This document shows, one piece after another, positions 52,901 to 55,444 of a DNA stretch of 64,000 bases (positions within the stretch are counted from its first letter, which is position 1; each line of letters begins with the position of its first letter). The translations under genes were made by a program, and so were the position numbers. The stretch comes from Hyalella azteca (taxonomy: Eukaryota; Arthropoda; Malacostraca; Amphipoda; Hyalellidae). The DNA lies in contig NW_025947367.1 in NCBI RefSeq assembly GCF_000764305.2, positions 146,086 through 210,085 on the forward strand, given 5' to 3'. The notes beneath the pieces were generated by a model. The model did no database searches. It saw only the letters and a list, made by a program, of their open reading frames with translations, and was not told the DNA's origin.

Positions 52901-54032
52901 TCGGTCAAGTTCATTTATATTTAAATATTTTAAAAAATGAACTTCGCTCACTGAGATTACCCCTATTTCCTGTTGTATAAAAAAGCTGATTCCGTGCACT
53001 GATTCGGCAAACTGACTGCCGATTCCAAATAGAATCATAAATTCAGCGATTTCGGCACGACTTAAGCATCAAATAATTTCAGCAAAATTTGTAGGTTTTT
53101 TCAATATGAAGTCGTTTATTAGAAGATGTATTTCAAGTGCTCAAAATTGTATTTAGTAAATTATTTACAATTTATGAATTAGAATGTTTTAATCATATTG
53201 ACTATAGGAAAGTTTGCTGCTGTGCAGATTTTCTCGAATGAAGCCTGCGTTCCAAAGGCTCGTAGATATAAAACGAATAAATTTACATTTATCATCAAAA
53301 TAACTCTATTTGTGATTTTTGCCTTCAATTTTGCCGAGCGATGTTTACGCGAGAATTGTTGAATTATTTTTTATTCAGATTTTGTTCCTTTCATGGCTCG
53401 TGCCTTACACCTTATCATGTTTCATGCACAATATTGATCGTTATCCTTCTTCTATATTTATTATCGATGAAATCTTATTTCATCATCGTAATTCCACCTC
53501 TAGTTATCGTGAACATCGTAGCTCCTCTAAACATGTTGAACGTTTCTGGTGCATGTAGGCTATTTAGCGTTACTCCATATTATTTTTGATGTATAATATT
53601 AAATTTTTATGTATATTATTCTATTTTTATGTAAAATGTTATATTTTTATGTATAATATATACAATTTTCATGTAGAATATTTTATTAATAATGTAAAAT
53701 ATTATATTTGTATGTATAATGGACAATTTTCATGTATAATATTCTATGTTTAATGTATAATTTTTAGTTTTAATGCATAAAATTCTATTTTTTATGTATA
53801 ATATTCCATTTTTAAGGTAAAATATTTAATTTTTGTGTATTATATTCTATTTTTTGTATAATATATTATTTTTAATGTATAATATTGTGTATATTGCAGA
53901 TGGCTGCCGCCGCAGCTGCGCAAGCTAAGTCACCCCGGCCGCAGCAGCAGCAGCGCTGGCCCCACACAGCAGCAGCAGCAGCAGCGACCGCAGCAACAAG
54001 GATACTCGCACGCATCCCGCTCTCTGTCTAAG
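10863..54032 (+). CDS. trio: Trio/Kalirin-family Rho guanine-nucleotide exchange factor (partial, 27 exons)
   Basis: Orthologue of Trio/Kalirin/UNC-73, a large cytoplasmic scaffold whose GEF1 (DH-PH) unit loads Rac/RhoG with GTP and steers axon guidance, cell migration and actin remodelling. Domain order as read from the exons: short N-terminus, SEC14/CRAL-TRIO (about residues 25-185), spectrin repeats (about 190 onward through exon 24), DH then PH (29858-30790), SH3 (exon 25) and the basic linker motif found before GEF2 in vertebrate homologues (exons 26-27). All donors are GT and acceptors AG. Phases join throughout, except between exons 17 (ends phase 0) and 18 (needs two preceding bases), where an exon is absent. 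The resolved coding length is 6352 nt, about 2117 residues. The GEF2, Ig and kinase parts would lie 3' of the window. Insertions relative to vertebrates: a Gly/Ser linker in the rod (exons 20-21) and two insertions inside the SH3. Similarity is recalled, not computed. Confidence 0.96.
10921..12310 (+). other. Intron 1
   Basis: About 1.4 kb with no recognised element. It contains an 85-codon ORF at 11185-11442 without recognisable similarity, judged spurious. Confidence 0.6.
12311..12503 (+). CDS. trio: trio exon 2 (SEC14 domain, first part)
   Basis: Enters phase 1, exits phase 2. Encodes the LSGGRDPRGGPLLTFPA segment, the hallmark start of the Trio SEC14/CRAL-TRIO lipid-binding domain. Acceptor TTTCATACAG, donor GTGAAA. 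Confidence 0.95.
12857..13049 (+). CDS. trio: trio exon 3 (SEC14 core)
   Basis: Enters phase 2, exits phase 0 at GAG before GTAAGC. Encodes GFTVIVDMRGSTW and IIKPDNFWQKQRT, both almost invariant in Trio and Kalirin. Confidence 0.97.
13643..13801 (+). CDS. trio: trio exon 4 (SEC14 end)
   Basis: 159 nt, phase 0 to 0. Encodes the VDPTQLTVDFDGSLPYDHN segment and the start of the first spectrin-like helix. Donor GTTTGT. Confidence 0.95.
13802..14416 (+). other. Intron 4 with palindromic AT tract
   Basis: 615 bp. The last 80 bp (14310-14395) is an ATTAATTA-rich, partly palindromic low-complexity tract. An imperfect (TA)n tract lies in intron 3 near 13207-13226. Confidence 0.6.
14417..14571 (+). 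CDS. trio: trio exon 5 (spectrin repeat 1)
   Basis: Phase 0 to 2. Encodes a heptad-like helix (LESVRHEVV...HRLLQR) matching the first spectrin repeat. The strong donor GTAAGT is followed by degenerate repeats of a TTCGGTTTTGCAGAGGTAAA-like motif (14593-14690), small copies of the exon tail plus donor. Confidence 0.92.
14572..15443 (+). other. Intron 5
   Basis: 872 bp. The first 120 bp holds degenerate copies of the donor motif. The rest is unique AT-rich sequence, with a diffuse duplicate around 14708-14960 (a GCGC/CACACCAATTCTAAATATT motif appears twice). Confidence 0.55.
15444..15561 (+). CDS. trio: trio exon 6
   Basis: Phase 2 to 0. Encodes a Ser/Gly/Tyr-rich loop (SSSGGYDSGYSGRDSSSS) then LILANPDLQACVPS. 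The donor GTGAGT follows CCCAGT. The last 25 coding bases and the donor are repeated three more times downstream. Confidence 0.9.
15537..15830 (+). repeat. 70-bp tandem repeat of exon 6 tail plus donor, four copies
   Basis: The GCGTGCCCAG block recurs at 15551, 15621, 15691 and 15763, each followed by TGTGAGT. Each copy therefore carries an intact GT donor. Copy 1 is the functional exon end. Use of a later donor would add intronic sequence to the mRNA. Confidence 0.9.
15938..16060 (+). CDS. trio: trio exon 7 (spectrin repeat)
   Basis: 123 nt, phase 0 to 0. Encodes SWMSKKHRLEQCLQLRMLEQ, matching the conserved WHVRKLKLDQCFQLRLFEQ helix of vertebrate Trio. Donor GTTTGG. Confidence 0.96.
16548..16918 (+). 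repeat. About 205-bp duplication of intron end plus head of exon 8
   Basis: The segment from about 16562 to 16760 recurs at about 16769-16918, including TTACTGATAACTTGCTTGG, a CTGACGCAG acceptor and the first 24 coding bases of exon 8 (ATGTTTGACTGGCTCTACCA). The upstream copy is a truncated pseudo-exon. Confidence 0.88.
16895..17017 (+). CDS. trio: trio exon 8 (spectrin repeat)
   Basis: 123 nt, phase 0 to 0. Encodes MFDWLYHNREEFLVSYVEIG, matching MFDWITHNKGLFLNSYTEIG of vertebrate Trio. It is the downstream of two copies of the acceptor region. Donor GTGAAT. Confidence 0.96.
17018..17350 (+). repeat. 42-bp minisatellite after the exon 8 donor
   Basis: Units of the form CAGGTAACTAATACCGCCTG followed by CCAGGCCAGGATTACTGCCT, about four regular copies then decayed ones. 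Each unit contains a CAG/GTAACT donor-like motif. ORFs on both strands here are by-products of the repeat. Confidence 0.88.
17442..17549 (+). CDS. trio: trio exon 9 (spectrin repeat)
   Basis: 108 nt, phase 0 to 0. Encodes VYLNLNKILSVAHHLIESNH, matching VYVNINRIMSVANRLVESGH. Donor GTGAGC. Confidence 0.96.
17798..17881 (+). CDS. trio: trio exon 10 (spectrin repeat)
   Basis: 84 nt, phase 0 to 0. Encodes VWKEFAAGLDERSSVLALSV then MFHQKAEQ, matching EWKAFAAALDERSTLL...FHQKAE. Donor GTGCGG. Confidence 0.96.
18060..18190 (+). repeat. 33-bp minisatellite just upstream of exon 11
   Basis: About four copies of a unit containing TCTGTTCTACCTCAATTCTA. It forms much of the pyrimidine-rich region before the exon 11 acceptor. 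Confidence 0.85.
18219..18350 (+). CDS. trio: trio exon 11 (spectrin repeat)
   Basis: 132 nt, phase 0 to 0. Encodes YIESVSGWLESCSVSGLSND and IHLHQQLYETMCQAYTE, matching the HHHQ-IYEHITLAYSE helix. Donor GTGAGA. Confidence 0.95.
18366..18682 (+). repeat. Tandem copies of the exon 12 acceptor and exon head
   Basis: A unit of about 57-58 bp containing ACCGTGCAGGTGCACAGCAC and CAGCTGTACCATAATGT occurs six times in the intron, followed by the functional copy, whose AG is at 18665-18666. Every copy preserves GTGCAG/GTGCACA. An N at 18369 marks an assembly join inside the array. The overlapping ORFs of 97-164 codons on the minus strand are artefacts of the repeat. Confidence 0.92.
18667..18762 (+). 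CDS. trio: trio exon 12
   Basis: 96 nt, phase 0 to 0. Encodes VHSTSKKLLYQLDHLVQICS and QLRRDTPLRAKH, the position of the SQDGKSLLDKLQRPL segment in vertebrates. Donor GTGAGT. Confidence 0.92.
18782..19118 (+). repeat. 58-bp minisatellite after exon 12
   Basis: Six copies of a unit starting GTGACCAGTGTTATACAACA and ending AAATGATAAAAATATTC, beginning about 20 bp after the donor. Confidence 0.9.
19119..19678 (+). other. Rest of intron 12
   Basis: Continues with degenerate GTTATCTGATAAC-type repeats to about 19450. The rest is AT-rich, ending in the pyrimidine tract of exon 13. Confidence 0.55.
19679..19711 (+). CDS. trio: trio micro-exon 13
   Basis: 33 nt, phase 0 to 0, encoding KKPRGKPSAYS between a strong TTTTTCAG acceptor and GTAAGA donor. 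It can be skipped without changing frame, so it may be alternatively spliced. No homologous segment is recalled in vertebrates. Confidence 0.65.
20220..20455 (+). repeat. 49-bp minisatellite just upstream of exon 14
   Basis: About five to six copies containing GTTAACATTTGACAAGCTCG and TCATCATATTTAGTA, running almost into the exon 14 acceptor. ORFs on both strands come from the array. Confidence 0.9.
20472..20583 (+). CDS. trio: trio exon 14 (Ser/Gln linker)
   Basis: 112 nt, phase 0 to 1. Encodes VTPDGKVVYRGSQQQPQPGS then a Ser/Thr/Gly run. Probably a flexible insert between spectrin repeats. Donor GTGGGC. Confidence 0.85.
20752..20939 (+). CDS. trio: trio exon 15 (spectrin repeat)
   Basis: 188 nt, phase 1 to 0. 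Encodes ASHVLAVIHEILAHHRAVEQ and KKHQLHQRLALRLFQEDVKQ, matching VHHVLDVIHEVLHHQRQLE and RKVRLHQRLQLCVFQQDVQQ. Donor GTGCGT. The 3' 117 coding bases are tandemly triplicated downstream. Confidence 0.97.
20823..21230 (+). repeat. 139-bp tandem triplication of exon 15 3' part plus donor
   Basis: GCCGTGATACACGAGATACT recurs at 20823, 20962 and 21101, a spacing of exactly 139 bp. Copies differ by only a few bases. Reading through the first donor meets an in-frame TAG within 15 bases (GTGCGTGATACGTAG), so only the first donor keeps the frame. Confidence 0.95.
21231..21375 (+). repeat. Short GATACGTGGCAT minisatellite
   Basis: Imperfect repeats of ACGTAGGATACGTGGCATGA, seeded from the intron part of the 139-bp unit. 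Minus-strand ORFs here are repeat artefacts. Confidence 0.8.
21460..22510 (+). repeat. Array of exon 16 acceptor copies, interrupted by a transposon
   Basis: GTAGTGCAGGTAATGG-type units occur at 21470-21510 and again at 22425-22510. The last unit carries the functional acceptor of exon 16. The two halves are separated by the TTAA-flanked element. Confidence 0.87.
21539..22417. mobile_element. TTAA-flanked inverted-repeat element, member 2
   Basis: TTAA lies at 21535-21538 and 22418-22421. Terminal repeats are GAGGACCTTATCGGTCCAAA at the left and the reverse complement of GATTTTGACCGATAAGGTCC at the right. The element is 879 bp without a transposase ORF. It shares TTTTCTATGAATTTCACG and a GGTCTTTACGCATCGAATG-type motif with the element at 7210-8982. 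Confidence 0.88.
22508..22630 (+). CDS. trio: trio exon 16 (spectrin repeat)
   Basis: 123 nt, phase 0 to 0. Encodes VMDWLATHGEVFLCKNPGVG and KSHEHFEMVAQ, matching VLDWIENHGEAFLSKHTGVG and RHEDFEEVAQ. Donor GTGGGA. Confidence 0.97.
22640..22790 (+). repeat. Low-complexity ACTAGCACCAAC repeats
   Basis: Degenerate repeats of AACACTAGCACCAA type just after the exon 16 donor. Confidence 0.7.
22960..23842 (+). repeat. Degenerate tandem copies of the exon 17 acceptor region
   Basis: Units of about 150-200 bp contain TATTTCAATGTTTATTTCAAG, then CCTAAGTCCA, then a GTCATACAG acceptor followed by an AACACG-like exon head. They occur near 23145, 23335, 23505, 23690 and at the functional site 23843. The 23690 copy still reads GAACATGTACACAAACGCGG and GAGAAGCTGCT. 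Older copies have lost the coding head. Confidence 0.85.
23843..24034 (+). CDS. trio: trio exon 17 (spectrin repeat)
   Basis: 192 nt, phase 0 to 0. Encodes NTYTNAEKLLQAAEELAHTG and ECNPQEIYNVAQQL, almost identical to the vertebrate NTYTNADKLLEAAEQLAQTG and ECDPEEIY. Donor GTGATG. Confidence 0.98.
24016..24250 (+). repeat. Tandem copies of exon 17 tail plus donor
   Basis: TATAACCATGAGGCCGAGGT recurs at about 24016, 24060, 24096, 24135 and 24174 (the middle copies with ATAAGG), each with GAG/GT. A short CAGCAGCTTAGGTATCCTG repeat follows (24195-24250). Confidence 0.92.
24251..24681 (+). other. Intron 17 with pseudo-acceptors; expected spectrin exon absent
   Basis: It holds two decayed copies of the exon 18 acceptor and head: CCCCTCAGAGCGATG near 24485, and a longer one at 24538-24607 including GTGTAACGGAAGACAGCGGG. 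No exon for the VKELWTWLEEL-type half repeat expected here is visible in any plus frame. Confidence 0.75.
24682..24850 (+). CDS. trio: trio exon 18 (spectrin repeat)
   Basis: 169 nt, entering in phase 2 and ending phase 0. Encodes VEEALDRLAKEQVAIQNVWT and ARRIKLDLLHQLRLFQRHAH, matching IETVLQQLDEAQSQMEELFQ and ERKIKLELFLQLRIFERDA. Its phase does not match exon 17. Donor GTGGGT. Confidence 0.93.
24920..25325 (+). repeat. Degenerate TAATCCCTTTACCCCC array upstream of exon 19
   Basis: Units of about 18 bp (CATTAATCCCTTTACCCC), sometimes in higher-order groups, run into the exon 19 acceptor (AATCCTCCGTGCAG). The array supplies the pyrimidine tract. Confidence 0.88.
25328..25549 (+). CDS. trio: trio exon 19 (spectrin repeat with Ser/Ala insert)
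   Basis: 222 nt, phase 0 to 0. Encodes VLESVEEWTRDAAVCSGG, then a Ser/Gly/Ala run of about 20 residues, then LQQHEAEQLLLLHNENMAAV and LRRGHEIMQ. It corresponds to the repeat with RLQHHADKALTMNNLTFDVI. The low-complexity run falls in the inter-helix loop. Confidence 0.93.
25610..26070 (+). repeat. About 125-bp tandem repeat after exon 19
   Basis: Four diverged units containing TTGAGCGTCAAATGTGTTAA, AACATAAACTAA, ATGTGTCGACAAGAACC and AATTGTGCATATGATGCTCA. Confidence 0.88.
26318..26528 (+). CDS. trio: trio exon 20 (acidic and Gly/Ser linker)
   Basis: 211 nt, phase 0 to 1. Starts LLKTSGLELECDDSSDGEDD (vertebrate: VQASGVELLCDRD), then becomes Thr/Ala/Gly/Ser-rich. Donor GTACGA. The insert has no vertebrate counterpart that I recall. 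Confidence 0.88.
26747..27024 (+). CDS. trio: trio exon 21 (Gly-rich linker then spectrin helix)
   Basis: 278 nt, phase 1 to 0. A Gly/Ser/Thr-rich stretch of about 60 residues is followed by LVELLHAAQLRLDAVALEKQ, matching LLEFLHEKQQELDLAAEQHR. Donor GTGCTT. Confidence 0.9.
27005..27190 (+). repeat. Two to three copies of exon 21 tail plus donor region
   Basis: AACAAGCTTGAGCAGGT is followed about 80 bp later by AACAAGCTCGAGCAGGT, then by a decayed AACAAGGTCGTGCTGGT. They are separated by a TATTATATATTATGTTGTCA spacer. Confidence 0.87.
27191..27573 (+). other. Rest of intron 21
   Basis: AT-rich. A short GACTGATATCGACTGATGAT repeat lies at 27440-27490. No other element recognised. Confidence 0.55.
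27574..27720 (+). CDS. trio: trio exon 22 (spectrin repeat)
   Basis: 147 nt, phase 0 to 0. Encodes VQRWIHSGDAMLLASFSVPN and EAHAMSQDHQQFQ, matching VLGWIRNGESMLNAGLITAS and EQLQREHEQFQ. Donor GTCACT. Confidence 0.95.
27721..28425 (+). other. Intron 22
   Basis: 705 bp. The last 250 bp holds about three imperfect units of TTTATTTATTTATTTTTATT followed by a GTGTTCGGGGCTGG-like block. Nothing coding recognised. Confidence 0.6.
28426..28571 (+). CDS. trio: trio exon 23 (spectrin repeat)
   Basis: 146 nt, phase 0 to 2. Encodes VAIEKTHAAVVQLRERAAQL and VAKNWENLVTCAEDR, matching HAIEKTHQSALQVQQKAEAM and VASHWQQLMLKMEDR. Donor GTGTGG. Confidence 0.96.
28534..28795 (+). repeat. 89-bp tandem repeat of exon 23 tail plus donor, three copies
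   Basis: AAGAACTGGGAGAAYCTGGT starts at 28534, 28623 and 28712, exactly 89 bp apart. Each copy continues through GAGGACAGGTGTGGTCA (donor) and a GATGGTGATGATAATAGTGA spacer. Confidence 0.95.
28805..29003 (+). repeat. About 80-bp tandem repeat of exon 24 acceptor plus head, three copies
   Basis: CTCCGCAGACATAAACTAGT, CTCCACAGACACAAACTTGT and CTCCGCAGACACAAACTAGT occur at about 28819, 28900 and 28980, with an AAAAACTAATTTCTTRGC spacer. The last copy is the functional splice site. Confidence 0.94.
28987..31180 (+). CDS. trio: trio exon 24 (last spectrin repeats, DH and PH of GEF1)
   Basis: A 2194-nt exon, phase 2 to 0. Counting from the GTG codon at 28997: spectrin helices at 1-235 (ASIAFYKTAEQVCSVLESLE, TLDQCAQYVELE, GEKYLESHTS), then the DH domain at about 288-462 (KKELIMKELLDTERTYVKDL, YLIKPVQRITKYQLLLREL), then PH at about 475-597 (LILQ-like start, RERHVFLFEHHVVFCKEVKE, CKFALWGG, KQIWVRKLRQV). 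A Ser/Ala/Lys-rich tail follows. All recalled GEF1 contact motifs of the DH fold look intact, so exchange activity on Rac/RhoG is expected. The PH beta-strand loop has a Ser/Gly insert (about 517-533). Donor GTGAGT. The alternative reading to the TAG a few codons past the donor is intronic. Confidence 0.98.
31198..31325 (+). repeat. 19-bp minisatellite immediately after exon 24
   Basis: About six to seven copies of GTGGTACCTCTACACTACA, starting 17 bp past the donor. Confidence 0.93.
32570..32725 (+). repeat. 39-bp minisatellite, four copies
   Basis: Units start GAGACAAACATACGCTGCTG at 32570, 32609, 32648 and 32687. Confidence 0.93.
34590..34745 (+). repeat. CACTCGTCACTTGT-type short tandem repeats
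   Basis: Imperfect 10-11-bp units of GTCACTCGTCAC with many variants (TTGT, ACGT, CCAT). Confidence 0.85.
34842..35045 (+). repeat. 35-bp minisatellite, about six copies
   Basis: Units contain AATATCTGCCATATTGTCTC and TGGCATGACTGCCGC (period 35; for example 34864 and 34899). Minus-strand ORFs of 60-159 codons here are repeat artefacts. Confidence 0.93.
35815..37092 (+). CDS. 425-codon ORF, candidate alternative first exon of trio
   Basis: The ORF starts with three closely spaced ATGs after an in-frame TAA at 35806-35808 and has no recognised domain. It is Ser/Asn-rich, with basic stretches (SLIRTLSLRVLRTI, FSKLFLRRMASKN), and is probably largely disordered. A good donor (TTG/GTGAGA) at 37026/37027 ends codon 404 in phase 0. 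Exon 25 starts in phase 0, so splicing would fuse this N-terminus to the SH3 and later GEF2 part. Vertebrate Kalirin and Trio are known to use internal promoters for short isoforms, which makes this reading natural. Alternatives: an unrelated nested gene ending at the stop 37090-37092, or a recently dead coding copy. A chance ORF of this length is very unlikely in 60% AT DNA. Confidence 0.55.
   Translation: MNLMTMEFNANKKSKSTVSRTSKFTAKSDSETMISVNVNEINEKHCAIRSNSCPPPAGVVTKALHGLLLRQTNLETNAWTGVKTCSYSAMNHDECLDPPQYLSPVQPESSILTRAESSLSANLKLLAGEKKESKSLIRTLSLRVLRTINNEKPNASVDNKTLTFFPPKIGVSHSIQVDTKPGFSKLFLRRMASKNINGSSTACESRNKLLVSSASSCYSTKTNSECCPLACDISPSDCITTGSCKLDVEEVPFQNFLDVLRFPPFQYPFHTCENSEMHLSSWTRHSSEKFSSKAVATSKVSEAKKIDTMKSIIFNLNDSEVVIEASVNEGLDLECTGSKRAECLSEIRSVFPNKEDKNCHANNEDVHRNDILVLGNNGSCVSAANSRHSLIHTLCQSADVTTSLVRRGYSALCIIIHNTYYYLSY
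37093..38013 (+). other. Intron 24, last part
   Basis: AT-rich, no repeats of note. Ends in TTTTTTCGATGTGCAG, the acceptor of exon 25. Confidence 0.6.
38014..38614 (+). CDS. trio: trio exon 25 (SH3 domain with two large insertions)
   Basis: 601 nt, phase 0 to 1. Residues 7-35 give the first SH3 strands and RT loop (CAIVVEDFTA, GELSVSRGQYLELLD). Residues 118-126 (DPTEWAFAR) give the Trp-containing strand. Residues 179-188 (EEGYVPLSVL) give the Gly-x-x-Pro end. Between them lie a Ser/Asn/Lys insertion of about 80 residues (n-Src loop) and one of about 50 (distal loop). In vertebrate Trio these strands are nearly adjacent. The frame is open throughout and I see no good intron boundaries inside, so the inserts are probably translated. 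Donor GTGAGT. Confidence 0.9.
38122..38345 (+). repeat. Coding Ser-codon minisatellite within the SH3 exon
   Basis: Imperfect 12- to 24-bp repeats of AACATATCTTCCAAATCAAC type encode SNISSKS units. The minus strand carries a mirror acidic ORF (37995-38345), which I regard as a shadow. Confidence 0.8.
40166..40262. mobile_element. Piggy-like terminal fragment (TTAA end)
   Basis: Ends GGCGGTAGAGGGTTAA. The reverse complement reads TTAACCCTCTACCGCCG and continues through TCTCCGGGAACAT to CCTGAGGACGTTTGTAC, shared with 45757-45850. Termini of TTAA-CCCT form resemble piggyBac-type elements. The other end was not found. Confidence 0.65.
40857..41135 (+). repeat. CACCAGCTACTGGGCCTGCAG array
   Basis: Two higher-order units of about 120 bp, made of CAGCTGCTGGGCCTGCAGAA and ACACCAGCAGCTAAGCCTGC subunits, followed by GCACCAGCTGGCACCATCA short repeats. 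Confidence 0.88.
41630..42420 (+). repeat. About 170-bp degenerate tandem repeat, four to five copies
   Basis: Units share CACGGTCACAAAGCTACTT, GTGGCATCTGCGAGCTTGT, AAATTGTGTATTTTTGGA and CGTTCTATGGTTTACT. Confidence 0.85.
42935..43878 (+). repeat. 44-bp minisatellite, about 21 copies
   Basis: The period-44 unit contains TATTGCATCACACTCTACCC then TTCCATYWCATCACACTATT. ORFs up to 312 codons on the plus strand are open only because the unit lacks stops. The protein is a tandem HHTLPFHYITLFLYC-type repeat without features of a real protein. Confidence 0.95.
45757..46054. mobile_element. Short TTAA-flanked piggyBac-like MITE
   Basis: The left end is TTAACCCTCTACTGACGTAC; the right end is GGCGGTAGAGGTTAA near 46040-46054. 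It shares its left 95 bp with 40166-40262 in inverse orientation. No ORF, so non-autonomous. The right boundary is inferred. Confidence 0.62.
46394..46525 (+). repeat. 35-bp minisatellite, four copies
   Basis: The unit contains ACCGCAGCGTCCACAGCCCC and GAGTTGACTGACAAT. It ends 340 bp before exon 26. Confidence 0.93.
46861..46921 (+). CDS. trio: trio exon 26 (linker)
   Basis: 61 nt, phase 1 to 2. Encodes CGAGAAGSSSPVAKRKPFN, matching the conserved SSPGPKR...NTL motif after the first SH3 of Trio/Kalirin. Acceptor CCTATTTCAG, donor GTCAGA. The phase agrees with exon 25 and exon 27. Confidence 0.85.
47047..47320 (+). repeat. 16-bp CAGCTGCTACACGCTA minisatellite
   Basis: About 16 copies, some lengthened by CCGGTA. 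It ends in CTACACAG followed by GC-rich, open sequence (47321-47395). Confidence 0.94.
47395..47960 (+). repeat. Decayed AACCCTTCCTCT array
   Basis: Units such as CTCTAACCCTCAACCCTTCC decay gradually downstream. It is not the telomeric hexamer. Confidence 0.85.
48744..48781. repeat. 17-bp perfect hairpin with 4-base loop
   Basis: CAACGTTGATACCTGCA, loop CAAC, then the exact reverse complement. It could form a cruciform or mark a miniature palindromic element. Confidence 0.88.
48880..49040 (+). repeat. About 36-bp GTACAAAAGTTACC repeats
   Basis: Four diverged units containing AATGTACAAAAGTTAC and GTTTGGACGT. Confidence 0.85.
52530..52700 (+). repeat. GAGTTAGTGCTCGAATGTGTGA repeats
   Basis: Four to five imperfect units of about 30-35 bp, ending in GAATATGTGAG. 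Confidence 0.82.
53585..53890 (+). repeat. TTTTTATGTATAATATTC array abutting exon 27
   Basis: About 16 imperfect units of 18-20 bp run up to 10 bp before the exon 27 acceptor. Confidence 0.88.
53900..54032 (+). CDS. trio: trio exon 27 (basic linker, poly-Gln)
   Basis: 133 nt, phase 2 to 0. After exon 26 it reads RWLPPQLRKLSHPGRSSSSA, matching the KWLTSPVRRLSSGKA motif of Trio/Kalirin, then a Gln run and YSHASRSLSK. Acceptor ATATTGCAG, donor GTAATA. The poly-Gln is CAG-encoded and may vary in length. Confidence 0.9.
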
Positions 54033-54345
54033 GTAATACAGGGTATTCACTATTCATTCATTTATTTTAAAAGCATGGGTATAATTCACTTATGTTGCTG
54101 TGTTTTTTTAGCAGTAATGATACAGTGTTATGACCTTATATTTCTGTAGGTTCTCTTATTAGTAAAAGATGCGTATCGCGTATCTTATATTACTGTGTGT
54201 TCTCCTATCAGTAATATCGGAGTGCTATGACCTTAAATTTTGTTATTTTATTTCGTATATAAATACCCTTTAATTCGTCTACTTATGATTGGTTTCTTTC
54301 GAACTATAACGTTCTCTGTCTAAGGTATTAACGGGGTATTATTCA
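54021..54345 (+). repeat. Decayed duplicate of exon 27 tail plus donor
   Basis: TCTCTGTCTAAGGTAATACAG at the donor is echoed at about 54312 by TTCTCTGTCTAAGGTATTAA, with similar following sequence (GGGTATTCACTATTCAT against GGGTATTATTCATATTA). Confidence 0.7.
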
Positions 54346-54912
54346 TATTACTTTCTCACCAACACCTCCAGATTATTACTTTATATTACTGTGTATTCTC
54401 TGCTCAGTAATATCTGCATGTTACTACCTTACTTAATACCTTACTCAAGCGTACTTTATCGACTTGAAGCTACAATATTTTAATCCTCGCTTTCATCACC
54501 TTTTTATTGATTTCCTTTCCAAATATTACCCAGAGTTTCATGTATTTTTATTGTTATCGTATTAGTACGGTTATTAGTATTACTATCATATTAAATTCAA
54601 CTTGATCAATATTTTTTTGCCTTCATCGTCTAAGCAATATGCTCAAGTTATAACACTAAATTTCATATCATCCTTAATTCAAAAAGTTCCTGTCAGTATG
54701 TTTTGAAATTTAATATGAAATTAACTTCTTTCAAAATAATATCTCTGTATTGTGATCCATTAAATGGTTTCAGTTACTCGAATACCATTGGTGAAGACGT
54801 TAGTTAACATTTTCTCTGACGTCTCACTATATTTCCATTCATTCCTGAAGATAACCTTCGTCAATTGGAATTTATAAAATATTTTTGCTTATACATACTT
54901 CTTTTCTTTTAG

Positions 54913-54956
54913 GTACGTACGAATATTGTCTTGTTCTCGTTACCACCTTCTTCGTG
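54913..54956 (+). CDS. Candidate trio micro-exon (weak)
   Basis: 44 nt between a strong CTTCTTTTCTTTTAG acceptor and a strong donor GTGAGTAC. In phase 0 after exon 27 it reads VRTNIVLFSLPPSS. No recalled homology. It is supported only by splice-site quality. Confidence 0.2.
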
Positions 54957-55211
54957 GTGAGTACTTTTTTGTTCAAACTAAGCAGTTACATCAATAAAAA
55001 ATAAATTAATTTATAAGGTAATTTAATTAATTAATGTTTGATTAGGCCAAATCGTATAAATCCTCAACATCGACAGTGGTTCTTATTTTCACAGAGTCGA
55101 AACCAAACCAGGATTTTACGCTTCACAATACGTAAAATCCGCACCATAAACCAGTTATTTCATATATACCATAAACCATATATTTCATATCGCTATTTCT
55201 TCTTTGAACTA

Positions 55212-55238
55212 TTTTCCCCATATGTTATATGGGGAAAA
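55212..55238. repeat. 12-bp perfect hairpin
   Basis: TTTTCCCCATAT, loop GTT, then ATATGGGGAAAA. A further GTTTTCCCCATG follows at about 55250, so there is also a direct repeat. Confidence 0.85.
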
Positions 55239-55444
55239 ACGTTTGAAACGTTTTCCCCATGAACGTAAGTCAATGTTGTTAGTTATTCCTTAATTGAGCT
55301 CTAAATTTTCCAGTCGAGTGTAGCTGCTTGGAAACTTCTGGTAAGATAACTAGAAAATACGTATCAGATTTTTGCGTCAAGGCTCCACGAACGTTATTAT
55401 TTATGCGCAAAGAACATAAACTGCAGAAATTTTCATCGTAATGT

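Larger units (their letters stand above)
46922..53899 (+). other. Intron 26 (7 kb)
   Basis: Starts with AACAATATTGTAAACCTG repeats (46945-47040), then a 16-bp array, a decayed AACCCTTCCTCT array, a hairpin at 48744-48781, a GTACAAAAGTTAC array (48880-49040), AGTGCTCGAATGTGTGA repeats (52530-52700) and a TATGTATAATATTCTA array just before exon 27. ORFs at 48391, 49002 and 51108 lack supporting features. Confidence 0.6.
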
